Under the pieces are notes generated by a model that ran no database searches, was not told the origin of the DNA, and was given only the letters and a program-made list of their open reading frames with translations. Of a stretch of 64,000 nt of DNA, positions 8,883 through 19,100 are shown piece by piece. Numbering within the stretch: position 1 is the first letter of the stretch; each line of letters opens with the position of its first letter. Made by a program: the position numbers and the translations under genes. Source of the DNA: Chitinophagaceae bacterium UBA1931 (GTDB lineage Bacteria; Bacteroidota; Bacteroidia; Chitinophagales; Chitinophagaceae). The stretch is taken from positions 669,832 to 733,831 of the forward strand of contig DDFJ01000004.1 of the NCBI GenBank assembly GCA_002337125.1, given 5' to 3'.

Positions 8883-10043
8883 CTATAAATCTTCGGGAGC
8901 TACAATATTTAAGTTTTGCTTAAGGCGTGTATTAACAGGTGCCCCATTTTTTGTTGCGGGGTGCCATTTCAGTTCTTTTTCGAATTTCGATTTTACGACT
9001 TTATTCAGATCGCTGTAACCTCCGCTGATAACATTTGCAAGCACAGTGTTACCTTCTTTGTCAACAATAAACTCCACCTGCAACGACATTGAAGGGCTAC
9101 CGCTTAACATAGGCACCAGCGACTGTGTAAGATTGTACAGCCACTTTTGCAAAGCAGCGCTGCCCTCTTTGTACATAGGCACTTTGTCTACTTTTTCTTC
9201 GAGATGATATGCAGCGTAAGGATCAACCGGGTTATTGGTTTCAATGATTTTGATGCGTTCAACTTTAGGCGCATCAGGATCGCCGGCAATTACATAATTA
9301 CCTCCTTTGTCAATCATAATGGCCGGAAGCTGATGTGTATCCTCAAAATATTCGTAAGCATCTCTTATTTGTGATGCAAACACCTGTGCATCCTGTTTGA
9401 ACTTAGTTTTTGTTTTGAATTGTTCAGTTGCTTTTGGATCATCGTAACGCAACGGGTAAATATGTACCGGAATAAAATCCTGTCCCTGTTCTTTTGCAAC
9501 TGTTGCCAGGTAATACACTTCTTCAATCAACGAATCCGTTAATGGAATACAGCCGATTGTTACACAATTACCATGAATATAAATATCACCACCTGGTTTG
9601 GATTGATCACTTAAAATAGCATCTGAAACATTGGGATAGTTCAGGCCAAGAGCAAGATGATAATTGCTGTTGGGGTTAAATTCATTGATATAATAAAACC
9701 CTTCGGGCACCTGTTTATCACCTTCCTTACGTTTGGGGCCAAAGGTTCCGGATGTGGCACAAACTTTATATACTTTAAACAGCCTGAATGTTTCTTTCAC
9801 ATCATTCTTCACCCATATTTCCATTTGCTTTTCGTACTTGAACGAACGTACAAACATGTACTTCATGGGCCACTTCAACCCTTTTTCTGTAAACTCTTTT
9901 TTAATGGAATCTTCAACCTTTGAAAATATGCTGGAAACCTTGAAGGATCTTCTTGGCGTGGCATCTTCAAGGGAATACTGAGCCGTTGCTGTATAAGACA
10001 GCAGAACCAAACCAAGAATATAGGACAGGCTTTTGTTGAGCAT
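8883..10043 (-). CDS. YafK-type L,D-transpeptidase with TonB-like C-terminal domain
   Basis: 386 aa from the ATG at 10043, which directly precedes a good signal peptide (MLNKSLSYILG...TATAQ); an in-frame ATG at 10070 is also possible. The catalytic domain contains IHGNCVTIGC, with the nucleophilic Cys in the final GC, as in YkuD/YafK (DpaA) proteins that form or cut peptidoglycan cross-links in the periplasm. The last about 90 residues (LQVEFIVDKEGNTVLANVIS ... LKWHPATKNG) match the C-terminal domain of TonB-type proteins. No transmembrane segment other than the signal was seen. The fusion suggests a cell-wall enzyme tethered to an envelope partner. Peptidoglycan as substrate is inferred from the family. 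Confidence 0.85.
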   Translation of the reverse strand: MLNKSLSYILGLVLLSYTATAQYSLEDATPRRSFKVSSIFSKVEDSIKKEFTEKGLKWPMKYMFVRSFKYEKQMEIWVKNDVKETFRLFKVYKVCATSGTFGPKRKEGDKQVPEGFYYINEFNPNSNYHLALGLNYPNVSDAILSDQSKPGGDIYIHGNCVTIGCIPLTDSLIEEVYYLATVAKEQGQDFIPVHIYPLRYDDPKATEQFKTKTKFKQDAQVFASQIRDAYEYFEDTHQLPAIMIDKGGNYVIAGDPDAPKVERIKIIETNNPVDPYAAYHLEEKVDKVPMYKEGSAALQKWLYNLTQSLVPMLSGSPSMSLQVEFIVDKEGNTVLANVISGGYSDLNKVVKSKFEKELKWHPATKNGAPVNTRLKQNLNIVAPEDL

Positions 10044-10093
10044 ACTGGATTTCTTTAAAACGGACTCCAATAGAAATTATTTCAAATGATTTG

Positions 10094-10101
10094 CAAAAAT
10101 A
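10094..10101 (-). promoter_or_regulatory. -7 box (TATTTTTG) for the L,D-transpeptidase gene
   Basis: The minus strand reads TATTTTTG, an exact TAnnTTTG match, 23 bases before the first ATG and 50 before the preferred one. Confidence 0.45.
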
Positions 10102-10172
10102 AAAGAAATGACCGGAAAATAGCAGCAACACAATGCAGCAAATTTCCGGCCACTTGTTAAAAATTACTCAGC

Positions 10173-13100
10173 TCAGGCGGTAGTTACTTCTTTTACATTT
10201 CCTGTACGCTTTAATGCTCCCCAACCCTGCAACTCACCTTTAATAGCTTTACTGAATGATTTAAAGAGAATATAATACATGAGCTGACGATAAATAAACC
10301 GCTGGGGAATCATCCAGACCAGCTTTTTAAAATCTTCTTTTTCATAAGCAAATGCAAGTGCTGCACCTGCCATATCAACAATAGTGAAAATAAAATAATA
10401 CAGAATGATGTGACCTGTACTTGCAGGTATAATACCAATTGCCGCAGCAATTAAACTAAGCACCAGCACAAGATCGGCCAATGGAGCAAGGAAAGGCAAT
10501 ATCATCTGGTAAACCAGGATATGCGGCAATGCAATCAAACCAAAGTTTTTATAGTTTTTGTTGAACAATGCGTCCCTGTGTTTCCAGAAACACTGCATTA
10601 CACCAAAACTCCAGCGGAAACGTTGCTTCATAAATTGCGTCATTGTTTCAGGTGCTTCGGTATACGAGATAGCATCATTGCTGTTTCGTACTGTAAATCC
10701 TGAACGATGCAGGCGCATTGTTAAATCACAATCTTCGGCCAATGTATCGCTAGTAAAACCTCCCGATTCCATTACAGCCTGTTTCCTGAATGCACCAATT
10801 GCACCGGGAACAACCGTAATACAATTAAGGAAATCAAATGCCCGTCGGTCGAAATTTTGAGATGTAATGTATTCAATGCTCTGCCATTTGGTAATCATGT
10901 TGATTTCATTTCCCACTTTTACATTTCCTGCAACAGCACCAACATTTTCATCTTCAAATTTTTTCATGAGCAACGATACCGCATCTGTTTTCAGCTGCGT
11001 GTCGGCATCAATACACACGACAAATTCAGCTGAAGCATGCTCAATTCCAAAATTCAGTGCAGTTGCTTTTCCGCCGTTTGGCTTTGTATATACTTTTACT
11101 TTTTCGTTGAAAAGAAAAGCTTCATTTACCACTTTAAATGTGTTGTCCTTACTTCCATCATCAACAAAAATAATTTCAAGTGCAGGATAATCCTGCCGCA
11201 ACAAACTGTTAACCGTACGCACTGCATTAATTTCTTCGTTGTAAGCAGGAACAATAATACTTACCAAAGGCTGTGCCGCATTAAACAATCCGTTTTCTTC
11301 AGCTTTTCGTTCACGTTTTTTCTGCATGGCTGCAAGTGCTGCCATAAATGCAATACGCAAAACAGAAAGAAAAATACCTACAATGAACAACGCAAATACA
11401 ATCGTACTTACCCAATACAAAGCACGCACAAAATAAAAGTTGAATGAACTCTGCCAGTCACGCTTTACCGGTGGCATCACATCATCCATTTTCTTTCCCA
11501 TTAAATCTGCAACGGTGGTAAACTTATATCCCTTCTCTTTATAATACTTAATAATTTTTGGCAAGGCCTCAACAGTTGCCTGGCGTGATTCGCCACCTGC
11601 ATCGTGCAGCAGAATAACACTTGCTCCACGATCTTCAATCTGCCTTACAATACGATTGAAAATACTGTCGGCATTTACATGCTTATCATCCCAATCGTTA
11701 GGATCGATACTTTCACCAACAGTGATGTAATTATTTTTTTTACTCATCACCAGTGGTTCAATTTCTTCGTATGTCTGTGGTTCACTATCTGCATTGTAAG
11801 GAGCACGGAACAATACAGTTGATCTTCCTGTTACAGCTTCAATTAAAAGCCTTGTTGATTTTAATTCAATCTCGGCTCTTTCCATCGACATTTTGGCCAC
11901 ATTGTTATGAGTGAATGTGTGATTGCCGATTTCAAATCCATCTTTATAAATACGTTGCAGCAGCGGAATATTTTTTTCCGCATTAATTCCTACAACAAAA
12001 AAAGTAGCCGGTACTTTTTCCCGTTCCAGTATGTCTAAAATTTTTGGAGTGTAATCGCTGCTGGGACCATCATCAAATGTAAGGATGAGTTTATGGCCCT
12101 TTCCTTCCGTCGTATCTTCTGCAAATTTTTCATACACATATCCTGAAGGAAGTTGTGTATAAGTTTGCTCTGCCACCAATTGCTCATTTACATCAAACTC
12201 AATATTAATTTTTCCCGGCTGAGGTGTGTATAAAATATTCAACAACTCACCTTCACCAACTCCGGTTGGTTTCTGGCTGGGATTGATTGGAATAGTTGAA
12301 AGTATATTATAGTTGAACGGCTGTTTTGCCAATGCATCGTTGCTGAGATTGCGGCTGTAGAAAGTCCATAACCTTGGATCTTCACTTCCTAATCTCCACA
12401 AAGCAGTACCAGCCAAACCATATTCATCAGCAAAGCGCATAATATTGAATGAAGTGGCAGCATCAACAAACCATATTTCATGTTTTACATTCTTCCCAAC
12501 TTTTCCACCTTTGGCATAATTGTCCTTTTCGATATAAGAATAATGCAGATTATAACTGTTGTTATCATACTCAATCACAGCACCCGAAAGTCTTGCATTG
12601 TCAATTGCCTGGGCATAGGTTAAGGTTTTAACTTCTTTTACTGTTTTCCCATTATCATCCACATACTCCGACCAATCATAACCATAACCTGCAATACCAA
12701 GAATTATTTTATTGCTGGGGATAATATCAGCTACTTTGTCCACTGCCTGTTCAATCCATTTCTGATCACTGATTGGACCCGGTGCTGATGTAGGGCTTGA
12801 CTGATCATAAGCCATCAGCACGATATAATCATTTACTTTCTCCAGTTCTTCGATATTATACGAATCGTCGCCAACTGGTATATCTTCAGTTATAAGTAAA
12901 TTTTTTGCATGCAGTTGCTGATACAGGTTTTGCTGAAACTTTGTAAGTGCCGGACCACTTGCATCTTCCAGTTCTTCAAAGTCAATATTAATTCCTGCAA
13001 AATGATAAAACGACAGCGTATCAATCAACGATTGAATAAACTGCTGTTGTGTACGGGGGCTGTTGAGGATGTTACGCAATAAACTTCCGTCAAAATCACT

Positions 13101-13646
13101 TTTAGACGAATTGAAGTTTGTAAGAATGGGAATGATACGCAGGTTTCTTTTGCGCATATCGGCAAGTCCACCTGCATCAATTCTCGACTGCAGTTTATCA
13201 TTACCAACGGTATCAATAAAAAACCATTCAGGGAACACAACATTTATTTTATCTGCATTGTGTTCGAGTGATGGTGTAGATGCACTGCGGTTCCATGGTG
13301 TATAAAAAGCAGCACGGATAAATTCAGATGTTACCTGTGATGGTTTATGATGGGCAGCTTTTATTGAATCTTCTTTTGCCTTCTGCTCCAGGAATTCCTT
13401 AAAGCCCTTATATTTTTTTGCTTTAGCGGAAGAAATACTCAATGGCCTGGTAGCGTCAATAACACCTTTGTAACTGCTGGTGTTTTTCCTGATATCAACA
13501 GCCGAGGGATTTTTGTCAAGCAAAACAGCAAGTGTGGCAACTGTAATTGCAAAAATGAATAAAACAATAAAAATCCTGCTTCCCCATTTAAATCGTTTCC
13601 AACGGGTGGGGTCATTTGCCTGGAATACCTGTCTGTGATTAGCCAT
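10173..13646 (-). CDS. GH18-like / polysaccharide deacetylase / GT2 fusion protein
   Basis: 1157 aa with three enzymatic modules. After a cytoplasmic N-terminus and a transmembrane helix (about residues 23-43) comes a family-18 glycosidase-like domain (about 110-440) with GINIDFEE and putative catalytic Glu224. A NodB deacetylase domain follows (about 515-720) with TFDDGPSS (Asp525/526), NHTFTHNN and LLHDAGG. A second helix near 745-770 leads to a processive GT2 glycosyltransferase (about 790-1030: VDDGSKDN, DADTQ, EDCD, QRFRW) and four or so C-terminal helices. This layout implies that one protein synthesises a beta-linked, probably N-acetylhexosamine, polymer at the membrane and deacetylates and trims it outside, the roles played by separate Pga/Ica proteins elsewhere. 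The polymer identity is inference. Confidence 0.9.
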   Translation of the reverse strand: MANHRQVFQANDPTRWKRFKWGSRIFIVLFIFAITVATLAVLLDKNPSAVDIRKNTSSYKGVIDATRPLSISSAKAKKYKGFKEFLEQKAKEDSIKAAHHKPSQVTSEFIRAAFYTPWNRSASTPSLEHNADKINVVFPEWFFIDTVGNDKLQSRIDAGGLADMRKRNLRIIPILTNFNSSKSDFDGSLLRNILNSPRTQQQFIQSLIDTLSFYHFAGINIDFEELEDASGPALTKFQQNLYQQLHAKNLLITEDIPVGDDSYNIEELEKVNDYIVLMAYDQSSPTSAPGPISDQKWIEQAVDKVADIIPSNKIILGIAGYGYDWSEYVDDNGKTVKEVKTLTYAQAIDNARLSGAVIEYDNNSYNLHYSYIEKDNYAKGGKVGKNVKHEIWFVDAATSFNIMRFADEYGLAGTALWRLGSEDPRLWTFYSRNLSNDALAKQPFNYNILSTIPINPSQKPTGVGEGELLNILYTPQPGKINIEFDVNEQLVAEQTYTQLPSGYVYEKFAEDTTEGKGHKLILTFDDGPSSDYTPKILDILEREKVPATFFVVGINAEKNIPLLQRIYKDGFEIGNHTFTHNNVAKMSMERAEIELKSTRLLIEAVTGRSTVLFRAPYNADSEPQTYEEIEPLVMSKKNNYITVGESIDPNDWDDKHVNADSIFNRIVRQIEDRGASVILLHDAGGESRQATVEALPKIIKYYKEKGYKFTTVADLMGKKMDDVMPPVKRDWQSSFNFYFVRALYWVSTIVFALFIVGIFLSVLRIAFMAALAAMQKKRERKAEENGLFNAAQPLVSIIVPAYNEEINAVRTVNSLLRQDYPALEIIFVDDGSKDNTFKVVNEAFLFNEKVKVYTKPNGGKATALNFGIEHASAEFVVCIDADTQLKTDAVSLLMKKFEDENVGAVAGNVKVGNEINMITKWQSIEYITSQNFDRRAFDFLNCITVVPGAIGAFRKQAVMESGGFTSDTLAEDCDLTMRLHRSGFTVRNSNDAISYTEAPETMTQFMKQRFRWSFGVMQCFWKHRDALFNKNYKNFGLIALPHILVYQMILPFLAPLADLVLVLSLIAAAIGIIPASTGHIILYYFIFTIVDMAGAALAFAYEKEDFKKLVWMIPQRFIYRQLMYYILFKSFSKAIKGELQGWGALKRTGNVKEVTTA

Positions 13647-13650
13647 GCTG

Positions 13651-13658
13651 CAAAATTA
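13651..13658 (-). promoter_or_regulatory. -7 box (TAATTTTG) for the GH18/NodB/GT2 gene
   Basis: The minus strand reads TAATTTTG, only 4 bases before the ATG at 13646, so the transcript would be nearly leaderless. Confidence 0.5.
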
Positions 13659-13737
13659 ACAATCAAACAGCAAGCATAACCTGATTAAGCCGAAACAGGC
13701 AATTCTGTCGCCGGATAAGTTATGCATCCCGTTGCCC

Positions 13738-13745
13738 TATCTTTG
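13738..13745 (+). promoter_or_regulatory. -7 box (TATCTTTG) for purK
   Basis: Exact TAnnTTTG match ending 4 bases before the ATG at 13750. It overlaps the alternative TTG start at 13732, which therefore cannot be on this transcript. Confidence 0.6.
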
Positions 13746-13749
13746 CGGC

Positions 13750-14892
13750 ATGCAAAACTCTCCGTTACAACCCAGAGTGGGCATCCTTGGTGGTGGACAA
13801 TTAGGAAGAATGTTATTACAGGCTGCGGCCAATTATCCCGTTGAAACGTTTGTTCTTGAAAATGATGAGCATTGCCCTGCTGCACATCTATGTCATCATT
13901 TCACCAAAGGAGATATTAAAGATTTCGAAACTGTGTACCAGTTCGGAAAAGGACTTGATGCCATTACCATTGAAATTGAAAGTGTAAACGTGGAAGCGTT
14001 GGAAAAACTGGAAGCCGAAGGCGTGAAAGTGTTTCCCAAACCAGCTGCTCTGCGTATCATCAAAAATAAAATTGAACAAAAGAAATTTTATCAGCATCAC
14101 CAGATTCCCACTTCTGAATTTGTGATTACTGAAAATAAAGAAGAGCTGAAAGCACTTCAATCCTTCCTGCCTGCTGCACATAAAATCGGCATGGGTGGGT
14201 ATGATGGCCGTGGTGTGGAATTATTGAAAACAGCAGCTGATATTGAAAGAGGTTTTGATGCACCATCTGTATTGGAAAAGCTGGTGGCTGTTCATAAAGA
14301 AATTGCAGTGATTGTAGCTGTGGCACAGAATGGTGAAACAACTATGTATCCACCTGCTGAAATGGTTTTTGACCCGGTACTGAACCTGCTCGATTACCAG
14401 GTTTCTCCTGCTGAACTTCCGGAGAAAACATTCTGGAAAGTAGAAGCGATTTCCATGGCTGTGGTACGCAATCTTCAATCGCCGGGATTATTTGCGGTTG
14501 AATTATTTGTTGATAAAAACGGCGATGTACTTGTAAATGAAACTGCACCAAGAGTACACAACAGCGGTCATCATACCATTGAAGGAAATTTTTCTTCGCA
14601 GTTTGATATGCTGTGGCGCATTATGCTCAACTTCCCGCTTGGCTGTACCGATGCTATTTTGCCTTCTGTTATTCTGAATGTTTTAGGCGAAGAAGGTTTT
14701 AGCGGACCAGCTTATTATGAAGGACTGGAAGATGTATTGAAGATGGAAAATGCATTTATACACCTGTATGGAAAAGTGCAAACCAAGCCGGGACGTAAAA
14801 TGGGGCATGTTACGGTTATTGGAAAAGACCGTGCAGAGCTAACGTACAAAGCCAACCGCATCAAACATTTGCTGAAGGTGAAAACAAAATAG
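13750..14892 (+). CDS. purK: N5-carboxyaminoimidazole ribonucleotide synthase
   Basis: 380 aa from the ATG at 13750. ATP-grasp enzyme that carboxylates AIR with bicarbonate to give N5-CAIR in purine synthesis; PurE then converts it to CAIR. The N-terminus has the signature VGILGGGQLGRML. The ATP-grasp core includes KIGMGGYDGRGVELL, VLEKLVAVHKEIAVIVA and NETAPRVHNSGHHTIE. Start chosen because a -7 box lies directly upstream and overlaps the longer TTG start. A strong terminator follows 54 bases after the stop. Its partner purE lies about 6 kb downstream behind an efflux operon. Confidence 0.95.
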   Translation: MQNSPLQPRVGILGGGQLGRMLLQAAANYPVETFVLENDEHCPAAHLCHHFTKGDIKDFETVYQFGKGLDAITIEIESVNVEALEKLEAEGVKVFPKPAALRIIKNKIEQKKFYQHHQIPTSEFVITENKEELKALQSFLPAAHKIGMGGYDGRGVELLKTAADIERGFDAPSVLEKLVAVHKEIAVIVAVAQNGETTMYPPAEMVFDPVLNLLDYQVSPAELPEKTFWKVEAISMAVVRNLQSPGLFAVELFVDKNGDVLVNETAPRVHNSGHHTIEGNFSSQFDMLWRIMLNFPLGCTDAILPSVILNVLGEEGFSGPAYYEGLEDVLKMENAFIHLYGKVQTKPGRKMGHVTVIGKDRAELTYKANRIKHLLKVKTK

Positions 14893-14945
14893 TATTTGCT
14901 CGCCCATCAAGCAACAACAAACCTTAGTTCCGTTTAAATAACGTC

Positions 14946-14981
14946 GGGTCGGTCAGCAATAAGTGACCGACCCATTTTTTT
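14946..14981 (+). terminator. purK terminator
   Basis: Perfect 10-bp stem GGGTCGGTCA / TGACCGACCC, loop of 8, then seven T after one A. Confidence 0.9.
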
Positions 14982-15095
14982 GTTATGCAAGAACAAAAAA
15001 ATTACTTCAGCCGCTTCTTTTTTCTATAAAAAACGTCCATTAAAGCCGGAGAAAATCGGCTAAAACAAACTTCTTACCATTCATCCATTGAGTGG

Positions 15096-15124
15096 TTGTA
15101 CAAAAGAGGCTTTACTTACCTTTA
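15096..15124 (+). promoter_or_regulatory. Putative promoter of the RND efflux operon
   Basis: TTG at 15096 and TACCTTTA at 15117-15124 with an 18-base spacer, one base off TAnnTTTG; the adaptor's ATG follows 18 bases later. Confidence 0.45.
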
Positions 15125-15142
15125 GCCCTTCTATATATCAAT

Positions 15143-16189
15143 ATGAGAACATTACAAATAGTTGCAGCAGCAGCATTGATCCTGCTTTCAGCCTGCAAGG
15201 AAAAGAAAAGTCAATCAGCACAAGCACAAGGCGGTCAGCGTCAGCAAGGCCCAATGGCTGTCATGGGTTATATCGTTAAAACCGGTGCAGTAAGTGAACC
15301 GCTTCAGTTACCCGGGTCTTTATTACCCATGGAAGAAACCGAAATGCATAGCGAAGTTAGCGGACGTGTAGTAGGTTTATACATTAACGAAGGTGCTAAT
15401 GTGAGCAAAGGAGCTTTGCTGGTAAAATTGTTTGATGGCGATTTAACTGCACAACTCAAGAAACTGGAAGTGCAGTTACAGATTGCACAAAAAACAGAAG
15501 AGCGTAACAAAGAGTTATTAAAGATCAGTGGCATCAGCCAGCAGGATTATGATTTGAGTTTTCTGCAGGTGAGCAACATTAAAGCCGATATTGAATTACT
15601 CAAAACAAATATTGCCAAAACAGAAATCCGTGCACCGTTTAATGGAAAAATCGGGTTCAGGAATATTTCAATGGGTGCTTATGTAACTCCTTCAACCATC
15701 ATCACCACCATCAGGCAGGTGAACCAGTTAAAACTGCAGTTCAGTGTTCCTGAAAAGTATACTTCTAAAATCCGCACTGGTCAAACAATTTCATTTTCCA
15801 CTGATGGCAGCAGCAAAAAACATATTGCTAAAGTGTACGCAACTGAATCAACAGTTAATGAATCATCCAGGGGTTTGAATGTACGTTGTGTAGTGGAACA
15901 TACCGATGCTTCACTTGTTGCAGGTGCTTTTGCAAAAGTTGATATGGACTTTGCTAAAAACGATAACGCAGTTCTTGTTCCTTCACAGGCAATACTGCCA
16001 CAGGCAAGGGGTAAGAAGCTTGTTGTTTTCAATGGAGGCGTTGCCAAATTTGTTGATGTGCAAACCGGCATCCGTGATTCAGCAAATGTTGAAATCATCA
16101 GCGGTGTAAAACCCGGCGATACAATTATTACAACAGGTTTGCTTGGTGTACGACCTGATGCAAAAATCAAACTTTCAAAAGTGCAATAG
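15143..16189 (+). CDS. RND efflux periplasmic adaptor lipoprotein (HlyD family)
   Basis: 348 aa from the ATG at 15143, giving a lipoprotein signal (ALILLSACKEKK, lipobox LSAC); the frame remains open upstream but without a signal. Membrane-fusion proteins of this type bridge the inner-membrane RND pump and the outer-membrane channel. Visible parts are a lipoyl/barrel-sandwich motif (ETEMHSEVSGRVVGLYINEGANVSKGALLVKLFDGDL), a coiled-coil hairpin (about residues 95-150), IRAPFNGKIGFRNISMGAYVTP and a C-terminal beta barrel. First gene of a three-gene operon with 2 bases to the permease. Substrate not predictable. Confidence 0.93.
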   Translation: MRTLQIVAAAALILLSACKEKKSQSAQAQGGQRQQGPMAVMGYIVKTGAVSEPLQLPGSLLPMEETEMHSEVSGRVVGLYINEGANVSKGALLVKLFDGDLTAQLKKLEVQLQIAQKTEERNKELLKISGISQQDYDLSFLQVSNIKADIELLKTNIAKTEIRAPFNGKIGFRNISMGAYVTPSTIITTIRQVNQLKLQFSVPEKYTSKIRTGQTISFSTDGSSKKHIAKVYATESTVNESSRGLNVRCVVEHTDASLVAGAFAKVDMDFAKNDNAVLVPSQAILPQARGKKLVVFNGGVAKFVDVQTGIRDSANVEIISGVKPGDTIITTGLLGVRPDAKIKLSKVQ

Positions 16190-16191
16190 AT

Positions 16192-19100
16192 ATGACGATT
16201 TCAGAACTGAGTTTGAAACGACCCGTAATGGCAATAGTGATGAACATCATTATTGTGCTGTTTGGTGTAATTGGTTTTAAGTTTCTCGGCATACGTGATT
16301 ACCCCGCTATTGATCCTCCCAACGTAAGTGTGCGTACATCTTACCCGGGTGCCAATGCTGATGTAATTGAATCGCAGATTACGGAGCCGCTTGAAAAAGC
16401 CATCAATGGTATTGCCGGTGTAAAAAACATTACATCGGGCAGCAGCCAGGGAAGCAGCAGTATTAACGTTGAATTTGAATTGGGATATAACCTGGAAGAA
16501 GCTGCAAATGATGTGCGTGATAAAGTTTCACAAACAATCCGCTCTCTTCCTTCCGATCTTGATGCACCACCGGTAGTTACAAAAGCCGATGCAAGCAGTG
16601 ATCCGATTATTTCAATGACTATTCAGAGTGAATCACGCAACCCTTTACAGATTACTGAATATGCAACCAATAATCTTCTTGAACGTATTCAAACCATTCC
16701 CGGTGTTAGTACAGTAAACATCTGGGGTGAAAAGAAGTATGCGATGCGTATCTGGTTTGAGCCGCAAAAATTGCTGGCTTATAACCTTACTGCAAAAGAT
16801 GTGCAGAATGCATTACTGCGGGAAAACATTGAATTACCAAGTGGAAAGATTTCGGGCAACACAACTGAATTAACGGTAAGAACATTTGGCCGTTTAAATA
16901 CAGAAGATGATTTTAACAACCTGATCGTTAAAAATGTTGAAGGCAGGGATATTAAACTGAAAGATATTGGCCAGGCAATACTTGGACCTGAAAATGAAGA
17001 AACCATTCTCAAAGAAAGTGGTATTCCCATGATTGCGCTGGCAATTGTACCACAGCCCGGAAGTAACTATGTAGCCATTGCTGATGAATTTTATAAACGA
17101 TATGATCAACTGAAAAAAGAAGTTCCTGCTGATATTAAACTTGATATTGGTATGGATCAGACACAGTTCATCCGCAAATCAATTTCTGAAGTGGAGGAAA
17201 CATTGTTTCTGTCAATTGGTCTTGTAATTCTCATCATCTTTGTTTTCTTCCGTGACTGGATTGTTGCCATTCGACCTTTAATCGATATTCCTGTATCACT
17301 TATCTCGGCATTTTTTATCATGTACATTGCCGGGTTTACCATCAACGTGTTAACGTTGCTGGCCATTGTACTCGCAACCGGTCTTGTTGTGGATGATGGT
17401 ATTGTGGTTACAGAAAACATCTTCAAGAAAATGGAACAGGGTATGGATAAATACAAAGCATCCCGCCTTGGTTCTAAAGAAATTTACTTTGCCGTAATTG
17501 CAACGTCCATCACGCTTGCAATTGTTTTCTTACCTGTAATCTTCCTGCAGGGATTTGTAGGACGTTTATTCAGGGAGTTTGGTATAGTACTGGCAGGTGC
17601 TGTATTAGTTTCTGCTTTTGTATCATTAACATTAACACCAGTACTCAACGTTTTCCTTACACGAAAATCAGGTCATGCACATGGCTGGTTGTATCGTGTA
17701 ACAGAGCCGTTCTTCAGTGGTATGGAAAATGGATACAACCGTATTCTGAAATCATTTATGAGAGTAAGATGGATTGCATTTCCTGTTATTGTTCTCTGTT
17801 TAGCAGCAATATGGTTTATTTGGAATAACCTGCAGAGTGAGCTGGCTCCAATGGAAGACCGTAGCCAGTTTCGTTTGCAGTTAACTGCACCTGAAGGTAC
17901 CAGTTATGATGCCATGGATAAATATGTTGACAAACTGACTTACATGGTAATGGACAGTGTGCCCGAGAAAAAAATCCTCATCTCCGTAACGGCACCTGGC
18001 TTTACCGGTTCGGGTTCGGTTAACACAGGTTTTGTACGTGCAGTATTATCTCCTCCGAGTGAACGTGTACGTTCGCAGCAGGAAATCGTTGATATGATCA
18101 GCCGCAACCTTCCGAAGTTTAATGAAGGAAGAGCATTTGCTATACAGGAACAAACCATTTCTGTAAACCGTCGTGGTGGATTACCTGTTCAGTTTGTTTT
18201 GCAGAATAACAATTTCGACAAGCTGAAGACCATGCTTCCAAAGTTTATGGAAGAAGTAAATAAGAGCAGTGTGTTTGCGGGAACGGATATTGATTTAAAA
18301 TTCAACAAACCCGAACTGCGTTTATCCATTGATCGTTTAAAAGCAAGTGAATTGGGTGTAAGTGTTTCTGATATTTCTGAAATGCTGCAGTTATCATTAA
18401 GTAACCGTCGCCTTGGTTATTTTATTAAAGAGGGAAAGCAATACCAGGTAATTGGACAGGTGTTGAGAAACGATCGTGATGATCCGACCGATTTAAAAAA
18501 TCTGTTTGTAAGAACTGCTGCAGGACAAATGATTTCAATTGATCAGTTTGTAAGTTTTGCAGAAGAAACAACACCTCCTACTCTGTATCACTTTAACCGG
18601 TATAAGTCTGCAACTATCAGTGCTGGTCTTGCTCCCGGCAAAACAATTGGTGATGGTATCAAGGAAATGCAGCGGATTGCTAACAAGCTTTTGGATGATT
18701 CGTTTACAACTGCGTTATCAGGAAGCTCAAGAGATTTTGCTGAAAGCTCAGGCAATACCATGTTTGCCTTTTTACTTGCGTTGGTATTAATCTTCCTCGT
18801 ACTGGCAGCACAATTTGAAAGCTTTATTGATCCGTTGGTAATCATGTCAACTGTACCACTGGCAATTGCAGGTGCATTGTTATCGCTGTGGCTTTTTGAT
18901 CAAACAATTAATATCTTCTCAGAAATAGGAATGATTATGCTCATTGGTCTTGTTACCAAAAACGGTATTCTCATTGTTGAATTTGCGAACCAGAAAAAAC
19001 GGATGGGCATGGCTAAACTACCTGCTGTAATTGAGGCGGCCACTCTTCGTTTAAGACCCATTTTAATGACGAGTCTTGCAATGAGCCTTGGTGCATTACC

